Source of the DNA: Isachenkonia alkalipeptolytica
GTDB lineage: Bacteria; Bacillota; Clostridia; Peptostreptococcales; T1SED10-28
Reading direction: 5' to 3'
Length of the DNA: 64,000 bases
Assembly: GCF_009910325.1 (NCBI RefSeq)
Contig: NZ_SUMG01000002.1
Span: 248,001-312,000, forward strand
The notes under the pieces are model-generated. The model saw nothing but the letters and a program-made list of their open reading frames with translations. It had not been told where the DNA came from and did no database searches. The position numbers and the translations under genes were made by a program. Below are positions 43,353 through 50,998 of the stretch, one piece after another; position 1 is the stretch's first letter; each line of letters opens with the position of its first letter.

Positions 43353-44024
43353 TTATCGGCCTCCCTTTAAATAAGCAATCATGGATTCAAAGATTTTTCT
43401 TCCGTCGGTGTTTCCCAGAATCGGATCACAGGCTCTTTCCGGATGGGGCATCATACCCAGGACATTTCCCTGTTCGTTAACGATCCCTGCAATATCCTCC
43501 ATGGATCCGTTTTTATTATCCCGATAGGTTAAAACGATCTGCCGGTTATTCTTCAGCTTTTGCAGTACCTCATCCTGGGCCACGTAGTTGCCTTCTCCGT
43601 GGGCCACGGGAATTCTTAAGGTCTCTCCCTCGGTCAGTTTATTGGTAAAGGCGGTGTCATTGTTTTCCACATTCAGTTGGGCCGTGCCGCAGATGAATTT
43701 CAGATTCTTGTTTCGCACCAGGGCCCCGGGCAAGAGTCCCGCCTCGGTGAGAATTTGAAAACCGTTGCAAATTCCGATGACCAGTTTTCCCTTCTCTGCA
43801 TGGGCCTTTACGGCCTCCATGACTTTAGAAAACTGGGCCACGGCTCCACAGCGAAGATAGTCTCCGTAGGAGAACCCTCCGGGGATGATAATACCGTCGT
43901 ATTCTTCAATTTTTTCTTCCTCATGCCAGATATAATCCACTTTCTCCCCCATCATATCCTTGATCGCGTAATAGGAATCTAAATCACAGTTTGAAGCGGG
44001 AAAAACAATCACGCCGAATTTCAT
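43353..44024 (-). CDS. purQ: Phosphoribosylformylglycinamidine synthase, glutaminase (PurQ) subunit
   Basis: A 223-residue class-I glutamine amidotransferase supplying ammonia to Pur[15 protein letters not shown] start, [14 protein letters not shown] near residue 48, the nucleophile in GICNGFQIL near 87, and the His-Glu pair in MMPHPERA near 197 are intact. Adjacent to purL. Confidence 0.97.
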   Translation of the reverse strand: MKFGVIVFPASNCDLDSYYAIKDMMGEKVDYIWHEEEKIEEYDGIIIPGGFSYGDYLRCGAVAQFSKVMEAVKAHAEKGKLVIGICNGFQILTEAGLLPGALVRNKNLKFICGTAQLNVENNDTAFTNKLTEGETLRIPVAHGEGNYVAQDEVLQKLKNNRQIVLTYRDNKNGSMEDIAGIVNEQGNVLGMMPHPERACDPILGNTDGRKIFESMIAYLKGGR

Positions 44025-44075
44025 ATAACCTTCCTCCTCGAATGGTTTTAGTATTTACTTCGTTTCAATTTGCTG

Positions 44076-44115
44076 GCGGTATTGCGGTATAGCAGTATTG
44101 CAGTATTGCGGTATA
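44076..44115. repeat. Tandem repeat, 8 bp x 5, inside the pur operon
   Basis: GCGGTATT, GCGGTATA, GCAGTATT, GCAGTATT, GCGGTATA in a row, in the 141-nt gap between purS and purQ. Confidence 0.9.
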
Positions 44116-44165
44116 AGCCCTGCAGCTTTTTTGCTTATTTCTCTAAAAGAACAGGACTAATGATT

Positions 44166-44405
44166 TTACAGGATTTCGTAAGTGTATTTTTCAATCACCG
44201 TATTGGCCAGCAGCTTTTCACACATCTCTTCCACCGCTTCCTTCGCCTCCGCTTCCGGTCGGTCGGAAAGTTCCAGTTCAATCAATTTGCCGATTCGTAC
44301 ACTTTCCACCCCTTCATAGCCTTTTTTGGTTAATGCTCCTTGAATTGCGGTCCCCTGGGGATCGGAAATGCTGTCCTTTAACGTTACATATACCTTTACC
44401 TTCAT
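44166..44405 (-). CDS. purS: Phosphoribosylformylglycinamidine synthase, PurS subunit
   Basis: A 79-residue bridging subunit of the PurLQS complex. MKVKVYVTLKDSISDPQGTA start and GYEGVESVRIGKLIEL strand match the family. The start at 44405 is fixed by AAGGAGGACG upstream; the longer open frame upstream only translates a TTGGTTGGTTTA repeat. Confidence 0.95.
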   Translation of the reverse strand: MKVKVYVTLKDSISDPQGTAIQGALTKKGYEGVESVRIGKLIELELSDRPEAEAKEAVEEMCEKLLANTVIEKYTYEIL

Positions 44406-44426
44406 GCAATCGTCCTCCTTGTTTTT

Positions 44427-44474
44427 GGTTGGTTTATTGGTTGGTTTATTAGTTGCTTTTTGGGTTGCTCGTTT
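44427..44474. repeat. Tandem repeat, 12 bp x 2 plus two decayed copies, inside the pur operon
   Basis: GGTTGGTTTATT twice, then AGTTGCTTTTTG and GGTTGCTCGTTT, between purC and purS. Confidence 0.75.
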
Positions 44475-44500
44475 CATTGGCTGATTGGTGCAGGCATTCA

Positions 44501-45220
44501 TCAGTTGATCATACCGGTCACTCTTTTAAGCACTTCAAGGTAGCTCTCCTCCACGGCCCCAAGATCCCGGCGGAACCGATCTTTATCCAGGCGCTCACCG
44601 CTTTTCAAATCCCAAAGCCGGCAGGTGTCGGGAGAAATTTCGTCTCCCAGGATCACTCTTCCCTGATACCTTCCGAATTCCAGTTTGAAATCCACTAAAT
44701 TCAGTTCCCGTTCCAGGAAAAATGCCTTCAGCACTTGATTGATTTTCAGTGCCATCTTTCGGATGGTTTGTATTTCCTCTTTGTCCGCTAATTCCAGGAC
44801 CTCAATATGATCCTCATTGATCATGGGATCCGACAGCTCGTCACTCTTTAAACAGTACTCCACCACCGGTTTTCCTAGGGGGGTCCCTTCTTTCAGTCCC
44901 AGCTTTTTCGCCATACCTCCCGCGGCCACATTTCGTACGATGACCTCTACAGGGATGATTTCCAGACGCTTAACCACCATTTCATGTTCCTCCAGGACTT
45001 TCACAAAATGGGTTTCGATTCCTTTTTCCTCTAAGACTTCAAAGAGTCTCGCCGACATCAAATTATTGACCCGGTCCTTTCCTTCAATGCTTCCTTTTTT
45101 CTTTCCGTCAAAGGCCGTGGCATCGGTTTTATAGGATACGATAAAGCAGTCCTTGTCTTTCGTTTCATACACTCGTTTGGCTTTCCCTTCATACAGTAGG
45201 GTACCCTTTGTCAGTTTCAT
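44501..45220 (-). CDS. purC: SAICAR synthetase
   Basis: A 239-residue phosphoribosylaminoimidazole-succinocarboxamide synthase. KGTLLYEGKAKRVYET start, a DATAFDGKKKGSIEGK block near residue 33, VIVRNVAAGGMAKKLG near 92, and LVDFKLEFGRYQGRVILGDE with SPDTCRLWD near 185-205 are all diagnostic. Follows purE by 63 nt. Confidence 0.97.
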   Translation of the reverse strand: MKLTKGTLLYEGKAKRVYETKDKDCFIVSYKTDATAFDGKKKGSIEGKDRVNNLMSARLFEVLEEKGIETHFVKVLEEHEMVVKRLEIIPVEVIVRNVAAGGMAKKLGLKEGTPLGKPVVEYCLKSDELSDPMINEDHIEVLELADKEEIQTIRKMALKINQVLKAFFLERELNLVDFKLEFGRYQGRVILGDEISPDTCRLWDLKSGERLDKDRFRRDLGAVEESYLEVLKRVTGMIN

Positions 45221-45283
45221 CCTTTTCCCTCACTTTCAGTGATTCAACGTTTTCATTGACGTTTTTTCTGTCCATAACCGCCG

Positions 45284-45805
45284 TTAAAACTTTTTATTAA
45301 GATAGGCTTCATATCCCATGGATTCCAGATCCTTGGCCTTTTTTTCCACTTGATCCTCTAAGGCCTCCATGTAGTCTTTTACCCGCTGTAAAATTCCCGG
45401 GTCCTTAAGACCTAAAATCTTTGCGGCAAAAATTCCTGCATTTTTCGATCCGTTAATAGCCATGGTGGCCACAGGAATCCCCGGAGGCATCTGAACGATG
45501 GAGTGCAGAGAATCCACCCCCTGCAGGTTTTTGCTTTTAATCGGAACTCCGATTACCGGCAGGGCACTGAGAGAGGCCACCATCCCCGGTAAGTGGGCGG
45601 CGCCTCCGGCACCGGCGATAATCACCTGTACCCCCCGCTCCTCCGCTTCCTTGGCGAAGATATACATGCGTTCCGGGGTTCGGTGGGCGGAGACGATCCG
45701 CTCTTCGTAAGGGATTTCCAGCTCTTTCAGTAAATCCAGGGCTTCTTTCATCACCGGAAGATCCGAGTCGCTGCCCATAATGACACTGACTAAAGGTTTG
45801 TCCAT
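45284..45805 (-). CDS. purE: N5-CAIR mutase
   Basis: A 173-residue class I PurE that rearranges N5-CAIR to [20 protein letters not shown] near the N-terminus, [11 protein letters not shown] near residue 42 and the [15 protein letters not shown] loop near 70 are present. The start is ATG 45805, preceded by GGAAAGGATG; longer in-frame ATGs upstream lack a ribosome site. Paired with purK as expected for class I. Confidence 0.96.
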   Translation of the reverse strand: MDKPLVSVIMGSDSDLPVMKEALDLLKELEIPYEERIVSAHRTPERMYIFAKEAEERGVQVIIAGAGGAAHLPGMVASLSALPVIGVPIKSKNLQGVDSLHSIVQMPPGIPVATMAINGSKNAGIFAAKILGLKDPGILQRVKDYMEALEDQVEKKAKDLESMGYEAYLNKKF

Positions 45806-45901
45806 GGTTTTCATCCTTTCCCTAATGTAATGGTATTGATAGTTCACACTGCCTTTGATTTCGGTTCTATCTATAAATGTATCCAACAGGATTCCTTCGA
45901 A

Positions 45902-47080
45902 TCATTCATGGGCCTGGTCCGGTACGATCAGCACCTGTCCTTCCAAATCGTCCAGGCTGTTGTTCACCGCTTCCCGGCTATCCCCGGTAACGGTAATATG
46001 TCCCATTTTCCGTCCGAACTTCACCGCCTTTTTCTCATAAAAATGCAAGTGGGCCCCTTTCGTCTCAAGCACCTCCTGCACCCCTAACACTTCCGGGCTG
46101 CCGTTTTTCTTTCCCCGGCCCAGGAGATTGATCATCCCGGCATAGGGCCTTTTTAAGGAGGTATCTCCCAAGGGCAGAGCAAGAATCGCCCGAAGGTGCT
46201 GCTCAAACTGGGAGGTTTCCGAGGCTTCGATGGTGTAGTGCCCGGAGTTATGAACCCTAGGAGCGATTTCGTTAATCAGCACCTCCCCCTCCAGGGTAAC
46301 AAACATTTCAATCGTAAAAACCCCCATGCCTTCCAGTACTTCAATGGTATCCTTGGCCAAGGCCTCCGCCTTCGCCTGAACCTCAGAGGAAACATCTGCC
46401 GGCACCACGGTCCGCTTTAAAATACTGTCTTCATGTTGATTTTCCGAGGGAGGATAAAGGGCAATGGCGCCCCCGTCTCCCCTTGCCGCAATTACCGAAA
46501 TCTCTTTATGATATTGGATATACTCCTCCGCCATAAGCTCCAGGGTGTCCTTTTCCCCTTTCAGGTCAAAAAAAGCCCCTTCCCTCCCGTCGGGATCCAG
46601 AATAAGGGCATTGCCTTTTCCGTCGTAGCCCCCCGTGGTTGCCTTTAGCATCATGGGATAGCCCAGTTTTTCTCCCGCTTCTTTAAGGTCCTGTAAGCTG
46701 TCCACCTTCAAAAACCTCGGCAGATGTAAACCCTTTTCCTTTAAGTAACGGTTTTGACGAAATTTATCCTGAATTATCAGTAACGAACGGGAAGAAGGGT
46801 AAATAACCATACCTTCTTCTTCTAAATCTTTTAAAAATGCTCCATCAATATGTTCAAATTCATAGGTAAGGACATCGGAAATATCCGCCAGTTCCCGGAT
46901 TTTTTCCCGGTTATGATAGTCTCCCATCACATGGGTATCCCCTAAGGATACGGCGGGAGCCTGAGGATCCGGATCCAATACGGCAAACTGTATCCCCATT
47001 TTTTTCCCTTCCAAAATCATCATCCTGCCCAGCTGTCCGCCGCCGATGATTCCTACCCGAAGCTTTTGTACGCTTTTCAA
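45902..47080 (-). CDS. purK: N5-carboxyaminoimidazole ribonucleotide synthase
   Basis: A 392-residue ATP-grasp enzyme converting AIR, bicarbonate and ATP to N5-CAIR. VGIIGGGQLGRMM near residue 8, KATTGGYDGKGN near 145, and INEIAPRVHNSGHYT near 265 mark PurK. The start is TTG at 47080, with AAGGAGGGG 6-7 nt upstream. It is the first gene of the pur operon here (purK before purE; purB is absent from this operon). Confidence 0.96.
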   Translation of the reverse strand: MKSVQKLRVGIIGGGQLGRMMILEGKKMGIQFAVLDPDPQAPAVSLGDTHVMGDYHNREKIRELADISDVLTYEFEHIDGAFLKDLEEEGMVIYPSSRSLLIIQDKFRQNRYLKEKGLHLPRFLKVDSLQDLKEAGEKLGYPMMLKATTGGYDGKGNALILDPDGREGAFFDLKGEKDTLELMAEEYIQYHKEISVIAARGDGGAIALYPPSENQHEDSILKRTVVPADVSSEVQAKAEALAKDTIEVLEGMGVFTIEMFVTLEGEVLINEIAPRVHNSGHYTIEASETSQFEQHLRAILALPLGDTSLKRPYAGMINLLGRGKKNGSPEVLGVQEVLETKGAHLHFYEKKAVKFGRKMGHITVTGDSREAVNNSLDDLEGQVLIVPDQAHE

Positions 47081-47168
47081 GAATATCCCCTCCTTGAGGC
47101 TTTCATTGTTTTATCCTTTTTTGTTTCGGTTCATTTCCTTTCTTTTGCCTGTGGATTACTGTATCTAT

Positions 47169-47197
47169 ATCATAACAAAGGGGCAAAAAATCTTCAA
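47169..47197 (-). promoter_or_regulatory. Promoter of the pur operon
   Basis: TTGAAG (47192-47197 on the complement), 17-nt spacer, TATGAT (47169-47174). The transcript leader to purK is only about 80 nt and contains no purine aptamer, so control, if any, is likely by a protein. Confidence 0.75.
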
Positions 47198-47293
47198 CAT
47201 TTTTCGTATTTTTTATTTAATATTTTTTATATCGTTCGTTATAATACGGATTTTACTATTTTTATAACTTCTTCATTTTCGTTATTCAGTCTT

Positions 47294-47306
47294 TTTACCG
47301 AACATT
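47294..47306 (+). promoter_or_regulatory. Single PurBox-like motif (candidate PurR site)
   Basis: TTTACCGAACATT agrees with the Bacillus PurBox AWWWCCGAACWWT at 12 of 13 positions. A weaker inverted partner, ATCGTTCGTTATA, lies at 47231-47243, but the spacing (about 50 bp) does not fit the usual 16-17 bp. Low confidence. Confidence 0.3.
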
Positions 47307-47372
47307 CCCCTCGTTATTACCATACCAGGAAAGTCCTCTATTTGTCGTTGCATGAAAATTTTGATTTTACAA

Positions 47373-47401
47373 TTGACAATCATTTAACAAGGTGATAGGA
47401 T
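47373..47401 (+). promoter_or_regulatory. Promoter of the tup leader and operon
   Basis: TTGACA (47373-47378), 17-nt spacer, TAGGAT (47396-47401), about 30 nt before the aptamer-like region and 330 nt before tupA. Confidence 0.75.
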
Positions 47402-47429
47402 ATGTCTGTAGCTACTGTCATAAAACTTC

Positions 47430-47535
47430 ATCTTTGCTCCGAGTTCTTTTTTCTAAGGGAAACTATGAAAATCGAACCGTTAGGGTACTGTCGGAAACGA
47501 CTTTGCCTCCCGTTGGAAAGGAGCCGAAATTCATC
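47430..47535 (+). ncRNA. Probable Moco/Tuco-type riboswitch aptamer upstream of the tungstate importer
   Basis: A structured leader: outer stem GCTCC (47436-47440) with GGAGC (47520-47524), an internal AAGGGAAACTATG segment, a GTCG-GAAA-CGAC hairpin with GNRA tetraloop at about 47490-47501, and the stretch CTTTGCCTCCCGTTGGAAAGG. The CTCCGAG / GCCTCCC / GGAAAGGAGCCG combination and the GNRA hairpin resemble the molybdenum/tungsten-cofactor (Moco, Tuco) RNA motif, which is known upstream of mod, moa and tup genes. Two terminator-like hairpins follow before tupABC. Identification is by eye; a covariance search is needed to be sure. Confidence 0.65.
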
Positions 47536-47547
47536 TTTTGAAATTCC

Positions 47548-47576
47548 AAGGGGCTATTATAGCCTCTTTGTTTTTT
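47548..47576 (+). terminator. Intrinsic terminator 1 of the tup leader (expression platform)
   Basis: Nine-bp stem AAGGGGCTA / TAGCCTCTT with a 3-nt loop, followed by TGTTTTTT, 12 nt downstream of the aptamer. No gene lies upstream that it could end, so it is an attenuator. Confidence 0.8.
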
Positions 47577-47580
47577 CATG

Positions 47581-47629
47581 CCTCCTTTCTATCGTCTTTT
47601 GATAAACCAACAGAAAGGAGGTTTTTTTT
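47581..47629 (+). terminator. Second hairpin of the tup leader, terminator or ribosome-site sequestering
   Basis: Ten-bp stem CCTCCTTTCT (47581-47590) / AGAAAGGAGG (47612-47621) followed by eight T. The right arm is itself a perfect Shine-Dalgarno, and TTG at 47628 then opens an 8-codon frame (7 residues plus TAG). It can act as a second terminator or hide a ribosome site. Confidence 0.7.
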
Positions 47630-47731
47630 GCACGAAATTTCTCCCACATAGTGTTATCCGGCATCAATGTTTATCCACCCTTACATTAGTATTGAAGAAA
47701 CATTACCTAAAAAACAAGGAGGAACCCCATT

Positions 47732-48580
47732 ATGATTCAAAAATTTCAGAAAGACCGACTATACAAAGTAGTTTCATTCCTTATGATTCTTTCCCTCTCC
47801 TTACTTATTTTTATCGGATGTGACAACGGCCAGGAGACCATCACCCTGGCCACCACCACCAGTACGGAAAACAGCGGCTTACTGGATGAGATTCTGCCTC
47901 ATTTTGAGGAGGCCCACGATATCGAAGTAAAGGTCGTAGCGGTGGGCACCGGCGCCGCCCTGGATATGGGACGGGGAAAAGATGCGGATGTATTGTTGGT
48001 CCATGCACCGGAGCTTGAAGAGGAGTTTGTTGCCGAGGGATACGGTACTGAGCGCTACCCGGTTATGTACAACGATTTTGTGATCCTGGGCCCCACAGAG
48101 GATCCCGCAGACCTTAGGGAAAAGGCAATGGATGATGTACTAACAGCCCTGGCCCTAATCTGGGAACAGGAAGCGGACTTTGTCTCCCGGGGAGACAATT
48201 CCGGAACCCATGTAATGGAACTTAACTTATTGGAAGAGGCGAACCTGTTACCGGAGGGGGATTTTTACATTTCCGCGGGACAGGGAATGGGCTCAGTTAT
48301 CGAAATGGCCGATGAAATGAGAGCTTACACCTTAGCGGACCGGGGAACTTTCCTTTCTATGGTTAACGACCTGGACCTTCAAGTGGTCACCGAAGGAGAC
48401 GAACGTTTATATAACCCTTACGGCGTAATACCCGTAACTCAGGACGAAGGGGAAAACCTTAATCTTGAAGGGGCAAAAGCCTTTGTACAGTGGATTATTT
48501 CTTCGGAAGTTCAGGAAATGATCGCAGAGTTTGGAACCGAGGAATTCGGAGAACCCTTATTTACACCTGATGCGGATTAA
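47732..48580 (+). CDS. tupA: Tungstate ABC transporter substrate-binding lipoprotein
   Basis: A 282-residue extracytoplasmic oxyanion-binding protein. Lipobox FIGC near residue 30, then the TupA signature ITLATTTSTENSGLLDEILP (the TTTST motif binds tungstate), VGTGAALDMGRGKDADVLLVH, and a GDNSGTHVMEL block near 150. TupA-type proteins prefer tungstate over molybdate. The AAGGAGG site supports the ATG at 47732. First gene of tupABC, under the leader described above. Tungsten would serve aldehyde:ferredoxin oxidoreductase or formate dehydrogenase. Confidence 0.93.
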   Translation: MIQKFQKDRLYKVVSFLMILSLSLLIFIGCDNGQETITLATTTSTENSGLLDEILPHFEEAHDIEVKVVAVGTGAALDMGRGKDADVLLVHAPELEEEFVAEGYGTERYPVMYNDFVILGPTEDPADLREKAMDDVLTALALIWEQEADFVSRGDNSGTHVMELNLLEEANLLPEGDFYISAGQGMGSVIEMADEMRAYTLADRGTFLSMVNDLDLQVVTEGDERLYNPYGVIPVTQDEGENLNLEGAKAFVQWIISSEVQEMIAEFGTEEFGEPLFTPDAD

Positions 48581-48675
48581 ATCATTGTTGATCTTCTTGT
48601 AAATTCCACAACAAAAGTGATATTATGGTGATGGACAGAACCTTAAAGATACTCACTCCCAAAGGAGGTACCTAT

Positions 48676-49365
48676 TTGGAACAAATTGTTGAAGGATTTA
48701 AAAGCGCACTTTCCCTGATTGCCTCCTTTGATGTAGAGCTTTATAGCATTGTGGGTCTTACCCTTTTTGTTACAATTATAGCTACAGGTATTTCCGCCTT
48801 ACTTTCCGTTCCCCTGGGGATTTTCCTCGGCATTAAGGATTTCCCTCTGAAAAGCCTGGCTATTCGAATTCTTTACACCTGCATGAGCCTCCCCCCGGTG
48901 ATCGTCGGACTGTTTGTTTTTTTGATGATCGCCCGTCGAGGCCCCTTAGGGCGCTTCGGTATTCTTTATACCGTAACCGCCATGATCATTGCCCAAATTC
49001 TTCTGGTAACACCCATTATTACAGGCATCGTTTATAACGGAACTCTGGAAAAGGGCCGGGATATTAAGAACCTGGGAAAAACCCTGGGGGCCTCCCGGCC
49101 TCAGCTACTCTTTTTACTGATTCGGGAACTGCGTATTGAACTCTTTGCCGGGGTGATCTCCGGTTATGGCCGGGCCATTTCGGAAGTTGGAGCCGTAATG
49201 ATTGTGGGCGGCAATATCCAAGGCCATACCCGGGTGATGACCACCGCCATTGCCATGCTCCGAAGTATGGGAGATTATGAAATGGCTATTGCCCTGGGCC
49301 TGATCCTTCTAGGCTTATCCTTCGTTGTTAATTTTACCCTCTACCATTTTCAGCAAAAGGCCTAG
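48676..49365 (+). CDS. tupB: Tungstate ABC transporter permease
   Basis: A 229-residue permease with about five TM segments and the EAA loop KNLGKTLGASRPQLLFLLIR near residue 140, the size and pattern of TupB. The start is TTG 48676, where AAAGGAGG lies 6-7 nt upstream; the ATG at 48625 would add 17 residues including the translated Shine-Dalgarno. Between tupA and tupC. Confidence 0.92.
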   Translation: MEQIVEGFKSALSLIASFDVELYSIVGLTLFVTIIATGISALLSVPLGIFLGIKDFPLKSLAIRILYTCMSLPPVIVGLFVFLMIARRGPLGRFGILYTVTAMIIAQILLVTPIITGIVYNGTLEKGRDIKNLGKTLGASRPQLLFLLIRELRIELFAGVISGYGRAISEVGAVMIVGGNIQGHTRVMTTAIAMLRSMGDYEMAIALGLILLGLSFVVNFTLYHFQQKA

Positions 49366-49449
49366 GGGGCCTTGGATTCTTTTTCAGTTTTAGCCCGGGT
49401 TTATACATCAAAATACACCATGGAAACTTATAAGAAAGCAGGGATTCTG

Positions 49450-50163
49450 ATGGAACTTCAAATTCAAAACCTGAAACGTACATACGAGGATAAAGTGGCT
49501 CTGGATATTTCCGACCTGGAGATCTCCTCGGGATCCTTCATCGGGATCATCGGTCCCAACGGGGCAGGGAAAAGCACTTTTGTCAAACTATTGGCGGGAA
49601 TTGATCCCATCAGCCGGGGAAAAGTATTATATAATCAAAAAAAACTCCACAAAAATAGTGAAGTGTATCAAAAGATGACCTTGATTTTTCAAAAACCCTA
49701 CCTCTTTCGAACCTCGGTATTCGATAACATCGCCTACCCCTTAAAAATCCGGGGAGAAAAGCCGGAGGTCATAAAAGAAAAGGTGGAAAAACTTTTGGTG
49801 GATCTGGGGCTTCAGGATTTACGGGATCAACCGGGGAAAACCCTCTCCGGCGGGGAATCTCAAAAAGTGGCCCTGGCCCGGGCCCTGGTATTTGAACCGG
49901 AGCTTCTTTTATTGGACGAACCCACGGCCAATATCGATCCCCAGTCCATTATGGTCATGGAGCGAGTCCTTCGGGATTTTTATGAAAACAATCGTCCCAC
50001 CATTATTATGGTAACCCATAACATCCAACAGGCTAAACGGCTTTCCAAGGAAGTGTTTTTCATCGATGAGGGAAAACTCATTGAACGGGGCCCCACGGCC
50101 CAGGTTTTAGAGCACCCCGAAGAGGCTCTTACGAAAAATTTTATCCAGTGGGCTATGATATAA
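49450..50163 (+). CDS. tupC: Tungstate ABC transporter ATP-binding protein
   Basis: A 237-residue ATPase: Walker A GPNGAGKS near residue 34, signature LSGGESQKVALARAL near 130, Walker B LLLLDEPTANID near 152 and H-switch VTHNIQQAK. It lacks the C-terminal TOBE/regulatory extension of ModC, as expected for TupC. The start is set at ATG 49450; upstream in-frame codons are outside the ABC fold. The TAA stop is immediately followed by the second copy of the 41-bp palindrome. Confidence 0.92.
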   Translation: MELQIQNLKRTYEDKVALDISDLEISSGSFIGIIGPNGAGKSTFVKLLAGIDPISRGKVLYNQKKLHKNSEVYQKMTLIFQKPYLFRTSVFDNIAYPLKIRGEKPEVIKEKVEKLLVDLGLQDLRDQPGKTLSGGESQKVALARALVFEPELLLLDEPTANIDPQSIMVMERVLRDFYENNRPTIIMVTHNIQQAKRLSKEVFFIDEGKLIERGPTAQVLEHPEEALTKNFIQWAMI

Positions 50164-50204
50164 AAAAAGTGTACCAGGGGGTCCGACCCCCTGGTACACT
50201 TTTT
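50164..50204 (+). repeat. Dispersed 41-bp perfect palindrome, copy 2 (also acts as terminator)
   Basis: Same 20-nt arms as at 11461-11501, but the single central base is C (50184) where copy 1 has G, so the element is inserted in reverse orientation. It begins on the base after the tupC stop codon, and the T5 end gives a rho-independent terminator for tupABC. Confidence 0.92.
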
Positions 50205-50259
50205 GTCCTTTTTCTTTTTTTATCTTCATTTAATAATTATTTAATATTTATTCAATGTC

Positions 50260-50868
50260 CTATCCGTTTTGGCGCAAGCGCTCCGGTATATTGGATAAAC
50301 ACTGTTTTTCCGCCAGACCTTCGATGACCACCGCCACCTCTTCCCAGTTTTTCACCCGGATCATGTTGGGAATTAACGGTTCCCGATTGTAGGTACAGTC
50401 CATCAGCAGTACTTTAATGCCTTCCGCTGCCAGTTCCACAGCGTTTTCATATCGGTCCTCGATGAACACGTCGCAGCCCAGTTCCTTGGCTTTTTCCACC
50501 TTGAAGTGGCTCCCCAGAGTGTACAGGTTTTCCCTTGGCAGTTCGTGTTTTTCAAACCAGTGCCGGGTAAGATCATACAGACTCTCATCCCTGGCGGTAA
50601 TATAGTAGGCTTCATGCTCCTGAAAAATTCGATGGAGTTTTTCCTTCGCCCCTTCCCGGACCCCGGCCTTCATATGGATTTCCTCTTTGCAATCCTCGTA
50701 AAACTTCATGTATTCTTCCTTTTTCAGCCCTAAAACCTCGCCGATTTCGTAAATCGTAATCTCCTCGGGCCGTACCTTTGTGCCGAAATACTCATTGGCA
50801 AGATCCAGCCAGTAGAATGGATCCGTAATGGTTCCGTCAATATCGATGCCGATGGTCAATCGTTTCAT
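50260..50868 (-). CDS. HAD-superfamily 5'-nucleotidase-like phosphatase (YqfW/NT5C type)
   Basis: A 202-residue protein with HAD motif I GIDIDGTITDP at residues 7-17, a small helical cap (EEITIYEIGEVLGLKKEEY), motif II YYITARDES near 92, a lysine in FKVEKAKELG and motif IV FIEDRYENA near 137. This matches the deoxynucleotidase-like YqfW group of Firmicutes. A nucleoside-monophosphate substrate is likely but not shown. Monocistronic, convergent with tupC. Confidence 0.85.
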   Translation of the reverse strand: MKRLTIGIDIDGTITDPFYWLDLANEYFGTKVRPEEITIYEIGEVLGLKKEEYMKFYEDCKEEIHMKAGVREGAKEKLHRIFQEHEAYYITARDESLYDLTRHWFEKHELPRENLYTLGSHFKVEKAKELGCDVFIEDRYENAVELAAEGIKVLLMDCTYNREPLIPNMIRVKNWEEVAVVIEGLAEKQCLSNIPERLRQNG

Positions 50869-50998
50869 GAGAATTCCCCCTGTTATGCGATGCTGGATCG
50901 CAGATGTTTCAAAACAAATTATGATAATGTTTTTTAAACAGTTAATTGATTTGAATTCTCATTATAAGTCATGCGGCGGGTTTTGTCAATTATAAAGC

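Noticed and set aside
47081-47169. Possible purine riboswitch in the pur operon leader.
   Set aside because: The leader is only about 80 nt and lacks the TTTCTACC and CCGTAAA-type elements found at 63173-63243.
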